From: Clostridia bacterium | Lineage (GTDB): Bacteria; Bacillota; Clostridia; Oscillospirales; CAG-382 | Length of the DNA: 38,771 nt | Reading direction: 5' to 3' | Assembly: GCA_017629175.1 (NCBI GenBank) | Contig: JAGBXS010000031.1 | Coordinates: 1-38,771, forward strand | Shown: positions 29,764 to 37,932 of the stretch, one piece after another | Position numbering within the stretch: position 1 is the stretch's first letter | Layout: the number at the start of each line of letters is the position of its first letter | Program-made: the position numbers and the translations under genes | The notes under the pieces: model-generated | The model's input: the letters and a program-made list of their open reading frames with translations, nothing else | Database searches by the model: none | What the model was told of the DNA's origin: nothing

Positions 29764-29778
29764 CCCGCAAAAAGCGGG
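29764..29778. repeat. Small hairpin in the leader of the F420 ligase-family gene
   Basis: CCCGC-AAAAA-GCGGG in the leader, about 25-39 bases before the start codon. Probably incidental RNA structure; no function assigned. Confidence 0.4.
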
Positions 29779-29834
29779 CGGTTGATAACGTTCATAAAAT
29801 GCCATATTATCCGCATTTTCCATATCACAGGAAT

Positions 29835-29862
29835 ATTATAATCTTTTTTCTGAAAATTTCAA
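29835..29862 (-). promoter_or_regulatory. Sigma-A-like promoter of the F420 ligase-family gene
   Basis: On the minus strand TTGAAA (29862-29857), a 16-base spacer, TATAAT (29840-29835). The 299-base intergenic region 29740-30038 holds this and the divergent promoter at 29978; nothing else was seen there apart from the small hairpin at 29764. Confidence 0.7.
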
Positions 29863-29977
29863 TAGGTATCGCACATTTTCTCAAAAAAACTTTCGTTTCT
29901 TCTCCCTGCGCCATTGTATAAAGTGTATATTTATGCCCTATCATTTCTGTGCAACTCGGGGAAAAATCCTCCTCTTC

Positions 29978-30006
29978 TTGACATTTGCTCCAAAATCAAG
30001 TATACT
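29978..30006 (+). promoter_or_regulatory. Sigma-A-like promoter of the SGNH/discoidin gene
   Basis: TTGACA (29978-29983), a 17-base spacer, TATACT (30001-30006). No TGn extension. Confidence 0.8.
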
Positions 30007-30038
30007 GTCCCCAAGTAAAGAAAGTGAGGAATTCATTC

Positions 30039-31952
30039 ATGAAAAAGACTTTCATTTCCCTGCTGGTTCTGGCATTGCTCGCCCCCGCCTTCGCAACCTT
30101 AATGCCCATGGCGGCAAGCTATGACCATGAGAACACCTACACCATCAAGGATTTCGACGCCAAGGCCGGCGGCGGTGTTACCTTGTACCCCAACGACACC
30201 AACGAGACCCGCGTGATCAGAGCTGAGGATTACGGCTTCCGTTATTCCAAGCTGATGATCTTCAACAAGGACGGTCTCCTCATCGAGGCGGGCGGCGACT
30301 TGGTTGCCAACCCCGACGGAACCAACGGTTCCTGCCAGAGCTTTGTAAGCATTCCCGCCGGCGGCTTTATGATTGCATTCCCCTCCGGTACTCAGGGCTT
30401 GCAGACCTGCTTCACCACCGCCATGGAAGGCGCTATGCTGTACAACGCTACCATGTCCATTACTTACCCCGTTTACGGTAGCTACGACAAGGATGCAAAG
30501 ACCCTCTCCATCCGTTACGACGATCCCGAGGCGCCCTCTAAGGATGCTCCCCGCTTCCTGTTCGTGGGTAACTCCACCACCTACTTCAACGGCACCCCCA
30601 TCAAGTTCAAGGCTATGGCCGCCGCCGCAGGCAAGGAGATCGTGGTAGAATACTGCACCTTTGGCAGTGCGTTCCTTTCCGAGTTTGCTGATGCTGGCCA
30701 CGAGAGAGGCAAAGCCCTCCGCAACAAGCTGAACACCACCAAGTACGACTACGTTGTTCTGCAGGATGCCGCAAGCGCAGACTACTTTATGTCCAAGGCC
30801 GCTTTGGACAAGATCATTCCCTTGATCGAAGCCAACGGCGCCCAGGCAGTGCTGTACATGCGCTATTCCACCGGGGATGAGGGCACACAGCGCCACTACA
30901 ACAACTATCCCCGTCTGGCCAAGGATTTTGACCTCCCCGTCGCCAACGTAACCGGCGCGTTCAACATCTGCCGCAAGGAATATCCTGACATCAACCTTTT
31001 GGCAGAAGACCTGGGTCACCACTCCTGCGAGGGCAGCTACCTCATCGCCGCTACCTGGCTGGAGGCTTACCTTGGCATCAACCCCGTAGGCAACACCTAC
31101 ACCGCAAACCTCCCCGCCGCTACCGTAGCCGCTTTGCAGGATTGCGCGGTAAAGGTTGCCGAGGAAGGTCTGGAGCTTCCCGAAAAAGATACCTCCATCA
31201 CCATCGACGGTGAGAAATACGAGCTCGTTTCCAAGGATAAGTCCTACAAGGTTGTAGGCAGCGTTTACGACGGCAAGTGGACCGACGCGGCAGACAACGG
31301 CCTGCCCCTCGGCAAGCGTACCGACGGTAACTTTGCCGCCGCAGGCGACGAAACCTCCGTTGGTTGTTGGTCCGATGCCAGCGGCACCACCTCCATCACC
31401 ATTGATCTGGAAGAAATCTTTAAGCTGAAGGCATTCAAGGCTGACCTTTGGGGCGGCACTTGGGGCATTCCCAGCCCCGAAGGCTCTTCCATCTCCATTG
31501 ACGTCAGCACCGACGGCAAGTCCTTCACCTCCCTGGGCGAAGCAAGCTTCGAGGATCTGGATGCCTCCGGCGAGTGGAAGGGCAAGCTGTTCACCCTGCT
31601 TCTGGAAGAAGAGGTGGACGCACGCTACGTAAAATTCACCTACACCCTCACCGACGGCAACAAGAAGTTCTGCTGGTCCTCCGAAGCGGCAGTCTACGGC
31701 ACCGCTACCGAGCAGCCCTCCACCGGTGACGAAAGCAGCACCGAGGAAAGCAGCGAGGCAGAGACCTCTGAGGAAGAGACCTCCACCGAAGCTCCTGCAG
31801 AAAGCACTCCCGCAGAGAGCACCCCTGCAGAAAGCAGCACCGCACCCGCAGAGGACGGCGGATCCGCTACCCTGTGGATCATTCTCGGCGTGGCAGCAGC
31901 TGCCATCGCAGCCGTTGTGGGCGTTCTCTTCGCACGTAAGAAGAAGGCATGA
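30039..31952 (+). CDS. Membrane-anchored SGNH-fold (DUF4886-like) protein with discoidin-like domain
   Basis: A 637-residue exported protein. The signal peptide is about residues 1-26. Residues about 30-160 are a beta domain. Residues about 172-345 are an SGNH hydrolase-like domain: FLFVGNSTTYFNG (Ser179 as nucleophile), VVLQDAAS, and the Asp/His dyad as EDLGHHSCEGSYL (Asp324, His327). Residues about 405-560 are a discoidin-like sandwich (SISIDVSTDGKSFTSLGEAS). A Ser/Thr/Glu/Pro linker follows, then a C-terminal membrane helix (LWIILGVAAAAIAAVVGVLF) ending ARKKKA, with no LPXTG. Predicted type I membrane protein, catalytic part outside, probably an acyl esterase on glycans. GTGAGGA lies 8 bases before the ATG. 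Its stop overlaps the start of an MBL-fold gene. Confidence 0.83.
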   Translation: MKKTFISLLVLALLAPAFATLMPMAASYDHENTYTIKDFDAKAGGGVTLYPNDTNETRVIRAEDYGFRYSKLMIFNKDGLLIEAGGDLVANPDGTNGSCQSFVSIPAGGFMIAFPSGTQGLQTCFTTAMEGAMLYNATMSITYPVYGSYDKDAKTLSIRYDDPEAPSKDAPRFLFVGNSTTYFNGTPIKFKAMAAAAGKEIVVEYCTFGSAFLSEFADAGHERGKALRNKLNTTKYDYVVLQDAASADYFMSKAALDKIIPLIEANGAQAVLYMRYSTGDEGTQRHYNNYPRLAKDFDLPVANVTGAFNICRKEYPDINLLAEDLGHHSCEGSYLIAATWLEAYLGINPVGNTYTANLPAATVAALQDCAVKVAEEGLELPEKDTSITIDGEKYELVSKDKSYKVVGSVYDGKWTDAADNGLPLGKRTDGNFAAAGDETSVGCWSDASGTTSITIDLEEIFKLKAFKADLWGGTWGIPSPEGSSISIDVSTDGKSFTSLGEASFEDLDASGEWKGKLFTLLLEEEVDARYVKFTYTLTDGNKKFCWSSEAAVYGTATEQPSTGDESSTEESSEAETSEEETSTEAPAESTPAESTPAESSTAPAEDGGSATLWIILGVAAAAIAAVVGVLFARKKKA

Positions 31953-32662
31953 CATTAACCTTTCTGGGCGCAAGCCACGGTATTCCCGAGCCCCACAGAA
32001 GATGCTCCTGCACTATGGTTACCATTGGAGAACGGATCTACTTCGTGGACATGGGAGTCATGGCAATTTGTGACCTGACTGACCGTGGCCTCCCCGTGGA
32101 GGCGGTGAAGGGGATCTTCATCACCCATATGCACGGGGACCACACCAACGGTCTGATCCATTTTGCGGATCTTATCAGCTGGTATTACACCGCTTCCGAC
32201 CCGGAGATCTTCCTTCCGCTCTTGGAGGGGAAGGAGATCATTGACAGCTGGATCGCCCTTTCCTGCCACGCCACCCGCGATCTGCGTTATAAGCAGGTGG
32301 CGGAAGGATCGGTTTTCGACGACGGCTTTTTGAAGGTGACTGCGGTACGGACACAGCACACCAAAAGCTCCTTCTCCTACCGTTTGGAGGCAGAAGGAAA
32401 AGCGGTGCTGTTCACCGGAGATCTTCGCAGACCCGACGCGGATTTCCCCAAAGGGCTTGCAAAGGATGCAGATCTCATTATCTGCGAGGGCGCACACTTC
32501 CCCGCCACGGAATATAAGCCGTTCTTAGAAGAAGCGTCTCCGGAGCGGGTCATCGTCAACCACTACGCGCCTTGGAATATCCCCCATATCATGGAGCTTT
32601 CCAAAGCCCTCCCCGACCTGCACATCACCATGGCAACCGACGGGATGGAAGTGAATCTTTAA
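31949..32662 (+). CDS. Metallo-beta-lactamase-fold hydrolase (RNase Z-like)
   Basis: A 237-residue protein, MTLTFLGASHGIPEPHRRCS and onward. The metal-binding motif is THMHGDHTNG (His60, His62, Asp64, His65); further ligands fall in VRTQHTKSSF, LFTGDLRRPD and VNHYAPWN. The pattern resembles RNase Z/ElaC-like and related phosphodiesterase MBL proteins, but it is shorter than ElaC (about 305 residues), and I would not name it tRNase Z. Cytoplasmic (no signal). It starts with an ATGA overlap with the SGNH gene, so the two are translationally coupled. A terminator follows. Confidence 0.85.
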   Translation: MTLTFLGASHGIPEPHRRCSCTMVTIGERIYFVDMGVMAICDLTDRGLPVEAVKGIFITHMHGDHTNGLIHFADLISWYYTASDPEIFLPLLEGKEIIDSWIALSCHATRDLRYKQVAEGSVFDDGFLKVTAVRTQHTKSSFSYRLEAEGKAVLFTGDLRRPDADFPKGLAKDADLIICEGAHFPATEYKPFLEEASPERVIVNHYAPWNIPHIMELSKALPDLHITMATDGMEVNL

Positions 32663-32669
32663 AAAACAA

Positions 32670-32712
32670 AAACAAGTGCCCCGAGCGTAAGCCCGAGGCA
32701 CTTTTTCTGTTT
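32670..32712 (+). terminator. Bidirectional terminator
   Basis: AAGTGCC / GGCACTT (32674-32680 and 32697-32703) with partial inner pairing and T-runs on both strands. It serves the MBL gene (+) and the LiaF-like gene (-). Confidence 0.85.
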
Positions 32713-32716
32713 TTTC

Positions 32717-33388
32717 TTACTCGATTTTCAAGCTGCCGAAGACGCAATCCCCGGTGATGGTCAAGGTCACGGGATTGCCCTCGGTGCGGACGGTACGGTC
32801 AGATATCCCGCCGAACACGGTGTTTGCCGCTACCTTTACGTTTACCGTGGGAGGAACCAGAACGGTGGCACCGCCAAAGACGGAGGTCACCTTCAAAACG
32901 CAGTTCTTCTCAATGCTGGCATTCCGCAGATCGCACTTGACGCCGCCGAACACCGAGGAGAGAGAAGCGCCCTCGAACACCTTGCCGCTGTAATCCGCGT
33001 AGGTGGAGGAGAACGCGGCGTGGATCTCTTCAAAATCGTCATCCCGTTCGATCACGATAATACTCTTTTTCCGGCCGGATATCCCGCCCCAAAACAGCTT
33101 GATACCAAAGAAAACGATCAGCGCAGGCCAAACCAGCTTCCATGCAAGGGAGCCGTCCAAAACGTCCTGAGCGGCAAGCAGCAGGTAAACGCCCAGCAGG
33201 AAACCGAACAGATTCCCCCACTTGTCCCGCTTGGTGAAGATGCCGATGCCACAGGGAACGATGAGAAACAGTGTCCACCAGCCGTCAAACAGCACGTCCA
33301 CGTCGGTAATATCCAAAGCATTCAGCCCGCACAGCACTCCCGCCGCCACCAGCAGAAGTCCCCAAATGATTCTGTTAGGTCTCGCCAT
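32717..33388 (-). CDS. LiaF-like membrane protein
   Basis: A 223-residue protein. About four N-terminal membrane segments (IIWGLLLVAAGVLCGL, WWTLFLIVPCGIGIF, FGFLLGVYLLLAAQ, LVWPALIVFFGIKLFWG), followed from about residue 115 by a beta-helical domain with repeated SSVFGGVKCDL, TSVFGGATVLVPP, and NTVFGGISDR units. This is the LiaF/YvqF-type architecture (LiaI-LiaF-like plus cell-wall-active antibiotic response domain). In Bacillus, LiaF represses the LiaRS envelope-stress system; no LiaRS is here, so its partner is elsewhere or it acts alone. GGGAGG lies upstream of the ATG. It lies 24 bases from the purC terminator. Confidence 0.88.
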   Translation of the reverse strand: MARPNRIIWGLLLVAAGVLCGLNALDITDVDVLFDGWWTLFLIVPCGIGIFTKRDKWGNLFGFLLGVYLLLAAQDVLDGSLAWKLVWPALIVFFGIKLFWGGISGRKKSIIVIERDDDFEEIHAAFSSTYADYSGKVFEGASLSSVFGGVKCDLRNASIEKNCVLKVTSVFGGATVLVPPTVNVKVAANTVFGGISDRTVRTEGNPVTLTITGDCVFGSLKIE

Positions 33389-33404
33389 AAAGCACCTCCC
33401 CGAA

Positions 33405-33438
33405 AAAGCAAAGAGTGCCTACAAAACGCAGGCACTCG
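33405..33438 (-). terminator. Intrinsic terminator of purC
   Basis: GAGTGCCT / AGGCACTC (33413-33420 and 33430-33437) on the minus strand followed by TTTGCTTTTTC. The LiaF-like gene begins 17 bases further on, so partial read-through may supply it. Confidence 0.85.
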
Positions 33439-33444
33439 TAATTA

Positions 33445-34134
33445 TCAAAGACCGATCTTACCCAGCAGAGCCTTGGAGCAATCCAACTGGTTGGGGATGG
33501 TACCGTTTTCATCGCGGATACGCCAGATGTCGGGAGTGATCTCGTCTGCAACGTAGATCTTGCCGTTTTCGTCGTAGCCTACCTCGATCTTGAAGTCGAT
33601 GAGAGTCCAACCCAGGGAAGCCAGCTCGTTCTTCAGCACTTCGCCAACCTTCAAAACGATTGCCTGTGCCTCATCGTACTGACCTTCCTTCAGCAGGCCC
33701 TTCATCAGGCAGATTCTCTCGCTGATCAGGGGGTCGCCCTGGATGTCATCCTTCAGAGTAACCTCTGCGTAGGGGGGATCGAAGGGGATGCCCTCCTCCA
33801 GAGTGAAGCGGCGGCACATACTGCCTGCGGTAAAATAGCGGAGAACGAACTCCAGCTTGGGAACGGTGAGGTTGCGAACCTTCATCAGGCCCTGCTCCAC
33901 GTCAGCACCCAGATAGTGGGTGGGGATACCGTTCTTTTCCATCAGCTCAAAGAAATACTTGGAGATGGCAAGACCGATCTTGCCCTTTCCCTCTACACTG
34001 CCGCCAACGGTGTTGGAGCCGGGATCAAACACGCCGTTCTCGCCGGTCATGCTGTCCTTAAACAGCAGGTGCACGATGTTGTTCTCTTCATCCAGAAGAA
34101 CGTCCTTGGTTTTGCCGGTGTACAAAGTCTTCAT
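33445..34134 (-). CDS. purC: Phosphoribosylaminoimidazole-succinocarboxamide (SAICAR) synthase
   Basis: A 229-residue enzyme for the SAICAR step of purine synthesis. MKTLYTGKTKDVLLDEENNI carries the Gly-Lys-Thr-Lys-Asp phosphate loop, GSMCRRFTLEEGIPFDPPYA is the substrate-binding segment, and KIEVGYDENGKIYVADEITP with DIWRIRD completes the active site. This is the divergent PurC branch of Ruminococcus-type Firmicutes, of normal length. ATG 34134 is preferred, with AGGAG 9 bases upstream; the in-frame ATG at 34140 is only 3 bases from it. No other pur gene is adjacent. Promoter at 34185-34213; no purine riboswitch seen. Confidence 0.93.
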   Translation of the reverse strand: MKTLYTGKTKDVLLDEENNIVHLLFKDSMTGENGVFDPGSNTVGGSVEGKGKIGLAISKYFFELMEKNGIPTHYLGADVEQGLMKVRNLTVPKLEFVLRYFTAGSMCRRFTLEEGIPFDPPYAEVTLKDDIQGDPLISERICLMKGLLKEGQYDEAQAIVLKVGEVLKNELASLGWTLIDFKIEVGYDENGKIYVADEITPDIWRIRDENGTIPNQLDCSKALLGKIGL

Positions 34135-34184
34135 AATCATACTCTCCTTGTGCTCATTGAGCAAATGGCAATTTTTGATGATTT

Positions 34185-34213
34185 ATGATACCACATTTTT
34201 CGATAGATTTCAA
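34185..34213 (-). promoter_or_regulatory. Sigma-A-like promoter of purC
   Basis: On the minus strand TTGAAA (34213-34208), a 17-base spacer, TATCAT (34190-34185) preceded by TGG. Confidence 0.75.
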
Positions 34214-34223
34214 GAGGATACCA

Positions 34224-34275
34224 CGAAAAAACGCATCCGCGCCCACAAAAAATTCTGGCAGGATGCGTTTTTGTT
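34224..34275 (-). terminator. Intrinsic terminator of the two-gene membrane operon
   Basis: On the minus strand ACGCATCC / GGATGCGT (34268-34261 with 34238-34231) with a 22-base loop, followed by TTTTTTCG. It ends transcription from the operon at 34296-37805. Confidence 0.8.
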
Positions 34276-34295
34276 TTTGTGCAATTTGCAGGATT

Positions 34296-35471
34296 TCAGC
34301 CCAGGCGATCCAAGCAGTCCCGCTCCAGGGCGTTCAAGAACGCCCCTGCTGTAAACACGCGGTAATCCCCTACCACGTCCCCGTTGTCCAACGGCCACGT
34401 TTTATCCAATCGCACCCCAAATACCTTGCGAGGCACGGGATTGATGATCAGCACCCGCCGGCAATCCGCCTCAAAGGCAAAATTACGCTCCGACTCGTAG
34501 CGGAAGATCTCAAAATTCCGAAGCCGTATCTGATGTAAGATGCGGAAGATCCCGTCGGCGCCTACGTACACAGGCGCCATGGGGTTGGGCGCGGCAACCA
34601 ATGTGCAAGCATACAGCTTTCCCTTACTTTCCACGGTGAAATCCGCCTCCCCTTCCTTGAAGTACAACAGGGAGCGGTAAGGGTTCTTCACGTCCTTTTT
34701 GTCCATGCGGGTCAGCTTCAACAGCCGCTTCACCAGCCGACGGCGGGCAAGGAACACCCTTCCCCAGCGGAAGGCGAAGAAGCCCACCACAAGGATCACC
34801 ACCCAAGTGATGGCATAGGAAGACAAAATGGAAAGGAACCCCAAAATATAGGAAGCCAAGAAAGGAATCAGGAAGTTCAATAAGATCATCCCGCCAAGCA
34901 AATACGCCACCATCCAACGGGCGATGGCTCTGTTTCGCACCTTTTCCCGGAATGGGGTGGGTGCAAACTTCAAGCGGTGCCATTGCTTCACCCCGGAAAG
35001 CCTGCCCAAGAAGGACACCAACACCACCAAGGGCAACAAGAGCAAGAGGGCTTGCCATTTGCTGGCCAGGGTCTCCTCCGTGCCCACCAGCCAGGCATGG
35101 AAAGCGGCGAAGGTCCATTTCATGGGCAGTACGGCGTGGAGAAGGCCGATCAGCCCCAAGGGGATCCAGAAATCCTTCTCCCCTGCCAAGAATGCCAGCC
35201 TCCCGAGAGCGTTGTGGGAGGGCGTGGCGGCGTACCGCACCATGGCTTCCTCGTGGTAGATGGTCTCCAAACGGCAAAGGCTGTAAAACGCCCAAAGCGC
35301 CACTACCACGGTGAAGAAAAAGCAGATCTTCGGGATCACGATGGCTTCGTTCCCCTCCACCGTGCCCATAAAGATCCCCCACGCACGGTAGGAAAGGCAA
35401 AGAAGCTGGGACATCAGGATGAAAAATAACGGCGCCGTTACCCAGCGGTCAAGTGTCTTGACGGTTTTCAT
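34296..35471 (-). CDS. Polytopic membrane protein, unknown function
   Basis: A 391-residue protein with about eight membrane helices by eye: APLFFILMSQLLCLSYRAWG, IPKICFFFTVVVALWAF, FWIPLGLIGLLHAVLP, ALLLLLPLVVLVSFLG, WMVAYLLGGMILLNFLIPFL and so on. From about residue 255 a soluble C-terminal domain (YFKEGEADFTVESKGKLYAC, VYVGADGIFRILHQIRLRNF) follows, ending ERDCLDRLG. No family recognised. It begins 10 bases after the stop of the upstream DUF2812-type gene and has AAGGAAG before the ATG, so the two form an operon and probably act together. A terminator lies just past it. Confidence 0.72.
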   Translation of the reverse strand: MKTVKTLDRWVTAPLFFILMSQLLCLSYRAWGIFMGTVEGNEAIVIPKICFFFTVVVALWAFYSLCRLETIYHEEAMVRYAATPSHNALGRLAFLAGEKDFWIPLGLIGLLHAVLPMKWTFAAFHAWLVGTEETLASKWQALLLLLPLVVLVSFLGRLSGVKQWHRLKFAPTPFREKVRNRAIARWMVAYLLGGMILLNFLIPFLASYILGFLSILSSYAITWVVILVVGFFAFRWGRVFLARRRLVKRLLKLTRMDKKDVKNPYRSLLYFKEGEADFTVESKGKLYACTLVAAPNPMAPVYVGADGIFRILHQIRLRNFEIFRYESERNFAFEADCRRVLIINPVPRKVFGVRLDKTWPLDNGDVVGDYRVFTAGAFLNALERDCLDRLG

Positions 35472-35480
35472 AAAACTTCC

Positions 35481-37060
35481 TTATTCTTCAAGCTCTGCAA
35501 TAAAGGCGTCTACGTAATAGCTTGTTCCCGCGATGAAGGTTCCGCCCGAAAGCATGACATACTTCATAGCTTCTTTTCCCTGCTTATCCAGCGATACGTA
35601 AAGTTTTTCCGGCAGATTTTCTGCCCATAGCCGCGCCAATTGTCCAATGCAAAGGAAACCCTTATGATCAGGTGTCACTATATAGAGAACACGTTCAAAC
35701 GGAAGGTTTTCGGTGGATTCAAAGAAGTTGGCTCCTCTACCACCAAGCTCATACTTTTCTTTCTTGGCCTCCTCTAACGCCCTTTCAAAGGTAACGGTCT
35801 CTCCGTACGTATACAGGCCGCCCTTGTAAAGGGGAACGGGTGTCGGCAAAGTCAGATTGCAGGCTTCAAAAATGTCTTGTACGCCTTGATCGCCGCGTAA
35901 AGTACCGAATATCGTTCTGCCTACTCTCACAACGACGGAACTGTCCCAGGGTTCCGCAAGAAAAACATGCGAACGATCACGTGCCATGATCTGCTCGAAA
36001 ACCTTCTTTGCACGCTCCTCCGTTTTGCACTCCATCATCACAACGTGCACCCCGGTTTCTTCGTTTTGCGCCGAATAATAGCAGGTATCTTCCTGGTGAC
36101 CCAACCTTTTTGAGAGGTCTCGGATGTCATACCCTCTTTCCTCAAAAAACGGCTTCACATCCTCCAAGAGAAGGTCACTTTCATACTCCTCGTAAAGATA
36201 ATACTGTTCTCCGATCTTTTCCGCAGAAGGAGCGTACGCTTCAAAGGTTGTGGATCTCTCAAGTTCTGCAATATAATCGTCTACGTAATAGCTCGTTCCC
36301 GCGATGAAAGTGTCCTCGGAGAGCATCACGTATTTCATGGAATCTTGTTCAAAGGGATTACCAAACAGCGGGAAGAGAGCTTCCGCCACCATTTGATATG
36401 CATAAAGCACCACGGGATCATCCTCGGGAAGCTCCCCTTCGAAGCCTTCCTCCGAGATCGTCAGCTTCACGATGCTGAGATACCCCCGCCCGTCCGGAGT
36501 CAGATAATTGCGGCAATCGACAATGGGTGCCTCGTCCAACAGCTCGTTGTATCCGAAAGAGGTATATCGCAGCCGCCGAGCAGTGGTCAAGGCCTGTTCA
36601 TAGTCAACAAATCCCCAATAGGTATACGTCCCGCCCTTGTAGAGGGGTACCGGCTCCGGCATAGGAAGATCGTAAATGTCCATCAGATCGGAAAAAACGG
36701 CGTCGTTGAAGGCTGTGCCGTACACCATCCTGCCCATTCTGGTGACGGTATAATTATAATTGGCGAAGATTTGATAACCGTACTCCCAGGAACATTCCAT
36801 GGCGGCGGTATACACCTTTTTCGCTTCCTCTTCCGTGGTACACTCTACAAGGAATACGGTCGCTTCCGTGGAGTCATTCCTTGCCAAATAATAGAGGTTG
36901 TCGTCGTCCTCCTCCAAAGCTTCTCCCAAGTCAGCCAAACGATAGCCCTTTTCTTCCAAAAGGGGCTTCACGTCTTCAAAAAGAAGATCGCTTTCGTATT
37001 CACCGTAGAAGTAGTAGCACTCTCCCAGCTTCTCCGTGGAAGGAGTATAGTCCTCAAACA
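35481..37060. repeat. Internal tandem duplication in the DUF2812-type gene, two copies
   Basis: Two roughly 770-base units, about 35481-36250 and 36250-37060, encode paralogous modules. The 3' ends of the units are near-identical over about 80 bases, including the shared segment CGTCTACGTAATAGC. Boundaries are approximate. Confidence 0.7.
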
Positions 37061-37805
37061 GCACGACCTGTTCCCGTAGTTCGTCAAGGGTGGGCTCGTC
37101 GTCATCTTCTACCTCAGGCTTCATCACCAGGTAGATCCCCAAAAGCAACGGGATCACCAAAAGCCATAAAAGCACCTGCACAAGGAGCACTCGCTTCCCC
37201 TTGCCCTTTTCCTTGGCAGAACGGTACCACAGACGGCACAGCACTGCAGTGTACCAGACGGAGAACACCTCGCCGGCGGCAATCAACAGCGTTCCCACGC
37301 CGTGTGCCACTGCCGAGATCCAAAACGCCGCAGATTCGGCGCCCTGCGTGTCACGGATCTGCAAAACGTCGGGGATGTTATCCATTTGGAGCCAGAAAAG
37401 CAGCCCCAAGAAAAACAGCTCCATCAGCAACATGGTCACAGAGGTCCACCGATAGTATTGGTGCACCTTTTCTTTATGTACGGCAAGATCCGCTTCGTCC
37501 GATAAAAACGCCTCGTTGGAGATCCCTCGCACACCATCCAGATAGAGGAAATTGCCCATACCGTCCAAGGAATGGGGAATGCAGATGTATCCGTTCTCCT
37601 CCGCTAATTTGGAAAGCTCCGCCACCCGTTCCTTGGGTACCGCGCGGACAATGGTAAAGTGCTCCTCTGCAGTCTCTTGAAACCGATACCGATTGCTGGA
37701 CCAAATGCTAACCAAGCGGTACCCCTTTTGGTTCATCTCGTTGATGAACGCCTGCTCCCGATCCACGGAAGCCAAAAGCTTGGATTTTACGATCATTCTC
37801 TCCAT
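35481..37805 (-). CDS. DUF2812-type membrane protein with tandem duplicated extracellular module
   Basis: A 774-residue protein. Residues about 1-110 match the DUF2812 pattern (REQAFINEMNQKGYRLVSIW). About four membrane helices follow to residue 230. From about 245 there are two copies of a module of about 260 residues: copy 1 has FEDYTPSTEKLGECYYFYGE, copy 2 FEAYAPSAEKIGEQYYLYEE; both continue YESDLL-x-EDVKP and end MKYVMLS-x-TFIAGTSYYVD. The repeat period is about 770 bases and the unit ends match closely at DNA level (compare 35500-35580 with 36270-36350). DUF2812 genes usually neighbour a PadR regulator; none is here. AAAGGA lies 5 bases before the chosen ATG; ATG 37796 is an alternative. 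Function unknown. Confidence 0.82.
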   Translation of the reverse strand: MERMIVKSKLLASVDREQAFINEMNQKGYRLVSIWSSNRYRFQETAEEHFTIVRAVPKERVAELSKLAEENGYICIPHSLDGMGNFLYLDGVRGISNEAFLSDEADLAVHKEKVHQYYRWTSVTMLLMELFFLGLLFWLQMDNIPDVLQIRDTQGAESAAFWISAVAHGVGTLLIAAGEVFSVWYTAVLCRLWYRSAKEKGKGKRVLLVQVLLWLLVIPLLLGIYLVMKPEVEDDDEPTLDELREQVVLFEDYTPSTEKLGECYYFYGEYESDLLFEDVKPLLEEKGYRLADLGEALEEDDDNLYYLARNDSTEATVFLVECTTEEEAKKVYTAAMECSWEYGYQIFANYNYTVTRMGRMVYGTAFNDAVFSDLMDIYDLPMPEPVPLYKGGTYTYWGFVDYEQALTTARRLRYTSFGYNELLDEAPIVDCRNYLTPDGRGYLSIVKLTISEEGFEGELPEDDPVVLYAYQMVAEALFPLFGNPFEQDSMKYVMLSEDTFIAGTSYYVDDYIAELERSTTFEAYAPSAEKIGEQYYLYEEYESDLLLEDVKPFFEERGYDIRDLSKRLGHQEDTCYYSAQNEETGVHVVMMECKTEERAKKVFEQIMARDRSHVFLAEPWDSSVVVRVGRTIFGTLRGDQGVQDIFEACNLTLPTPVPLYKGGLYTYGETVTFERALEEAKKEKYELGGRGANFFESTENLPFERVLYIVTPDHKGFLCIGQLARLWAENLPEKLYVSLDKQGKEAMKYVMLSGGTFIAGTSYYVDAFIAELEE

Positions 37806-37828
37806 GACCTTCCTTTCATCATTTTCTC

Positions 37829-37844
37829 ACGGTCGTTTGACCGT
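37829..37844. promoter_or_regulatory. Inverted repeat between promoter and start of the DUF2812-type gene
   Basis: ACGGTC-GTTT-GACCGT, a perfect 6-bp inverted repeat, located between the -10 and the ribosome binding site. Operator or RNA hairpin. Confidence 0.55.
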
Positions 37845-37855
37845 TTTGCAATATT

Positions 37856-37884
37856 ATTGTATCACACATAATGCCCTTTGTCAA
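37856..37884 (-). promoter_or_regulatory. Sigma-A-like promoter of the DUF2812-type operon
   Basis: On the minus strand TTGACA (37884-37879), a 17-base spacer, TACAAT (37861-37856) preceded by TGA. Confidence 0.85.
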
Positions 37885-37895
37885 GAGACATCACG

Positions 37896-37927
37896 CAAAA
37901 AAAGACCGGCAAGTGCCGATCTTTTTG
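37896..37927 (-). terminator. Intrinsic terminator of the LacA-type gene
   Basis: On the minus strand GATCGGC-ACTT-GCCGGTC (one G-U) followed by TTTTTTT, past the stop at 37933. Confidence 0.92.
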
Positions 37928-37932
37928 AGCTT

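Noticed and set aside
29740..30038. Divergent 299-base region checked for a riboswitch
   Set aside because: Only two promoters and a small CCCGC-AAAAA-GCGGG hairpin; no conserved aptamer core recognised.
30099..31973. A 624-codon minus-strand open frame antisense to the SGNH gene
   Set aside because: Low-complexity Gly/Ala/Val product without domain, ribosome site or promoter; the plus strand shows signal peptide, catalytic motifs and anchor.
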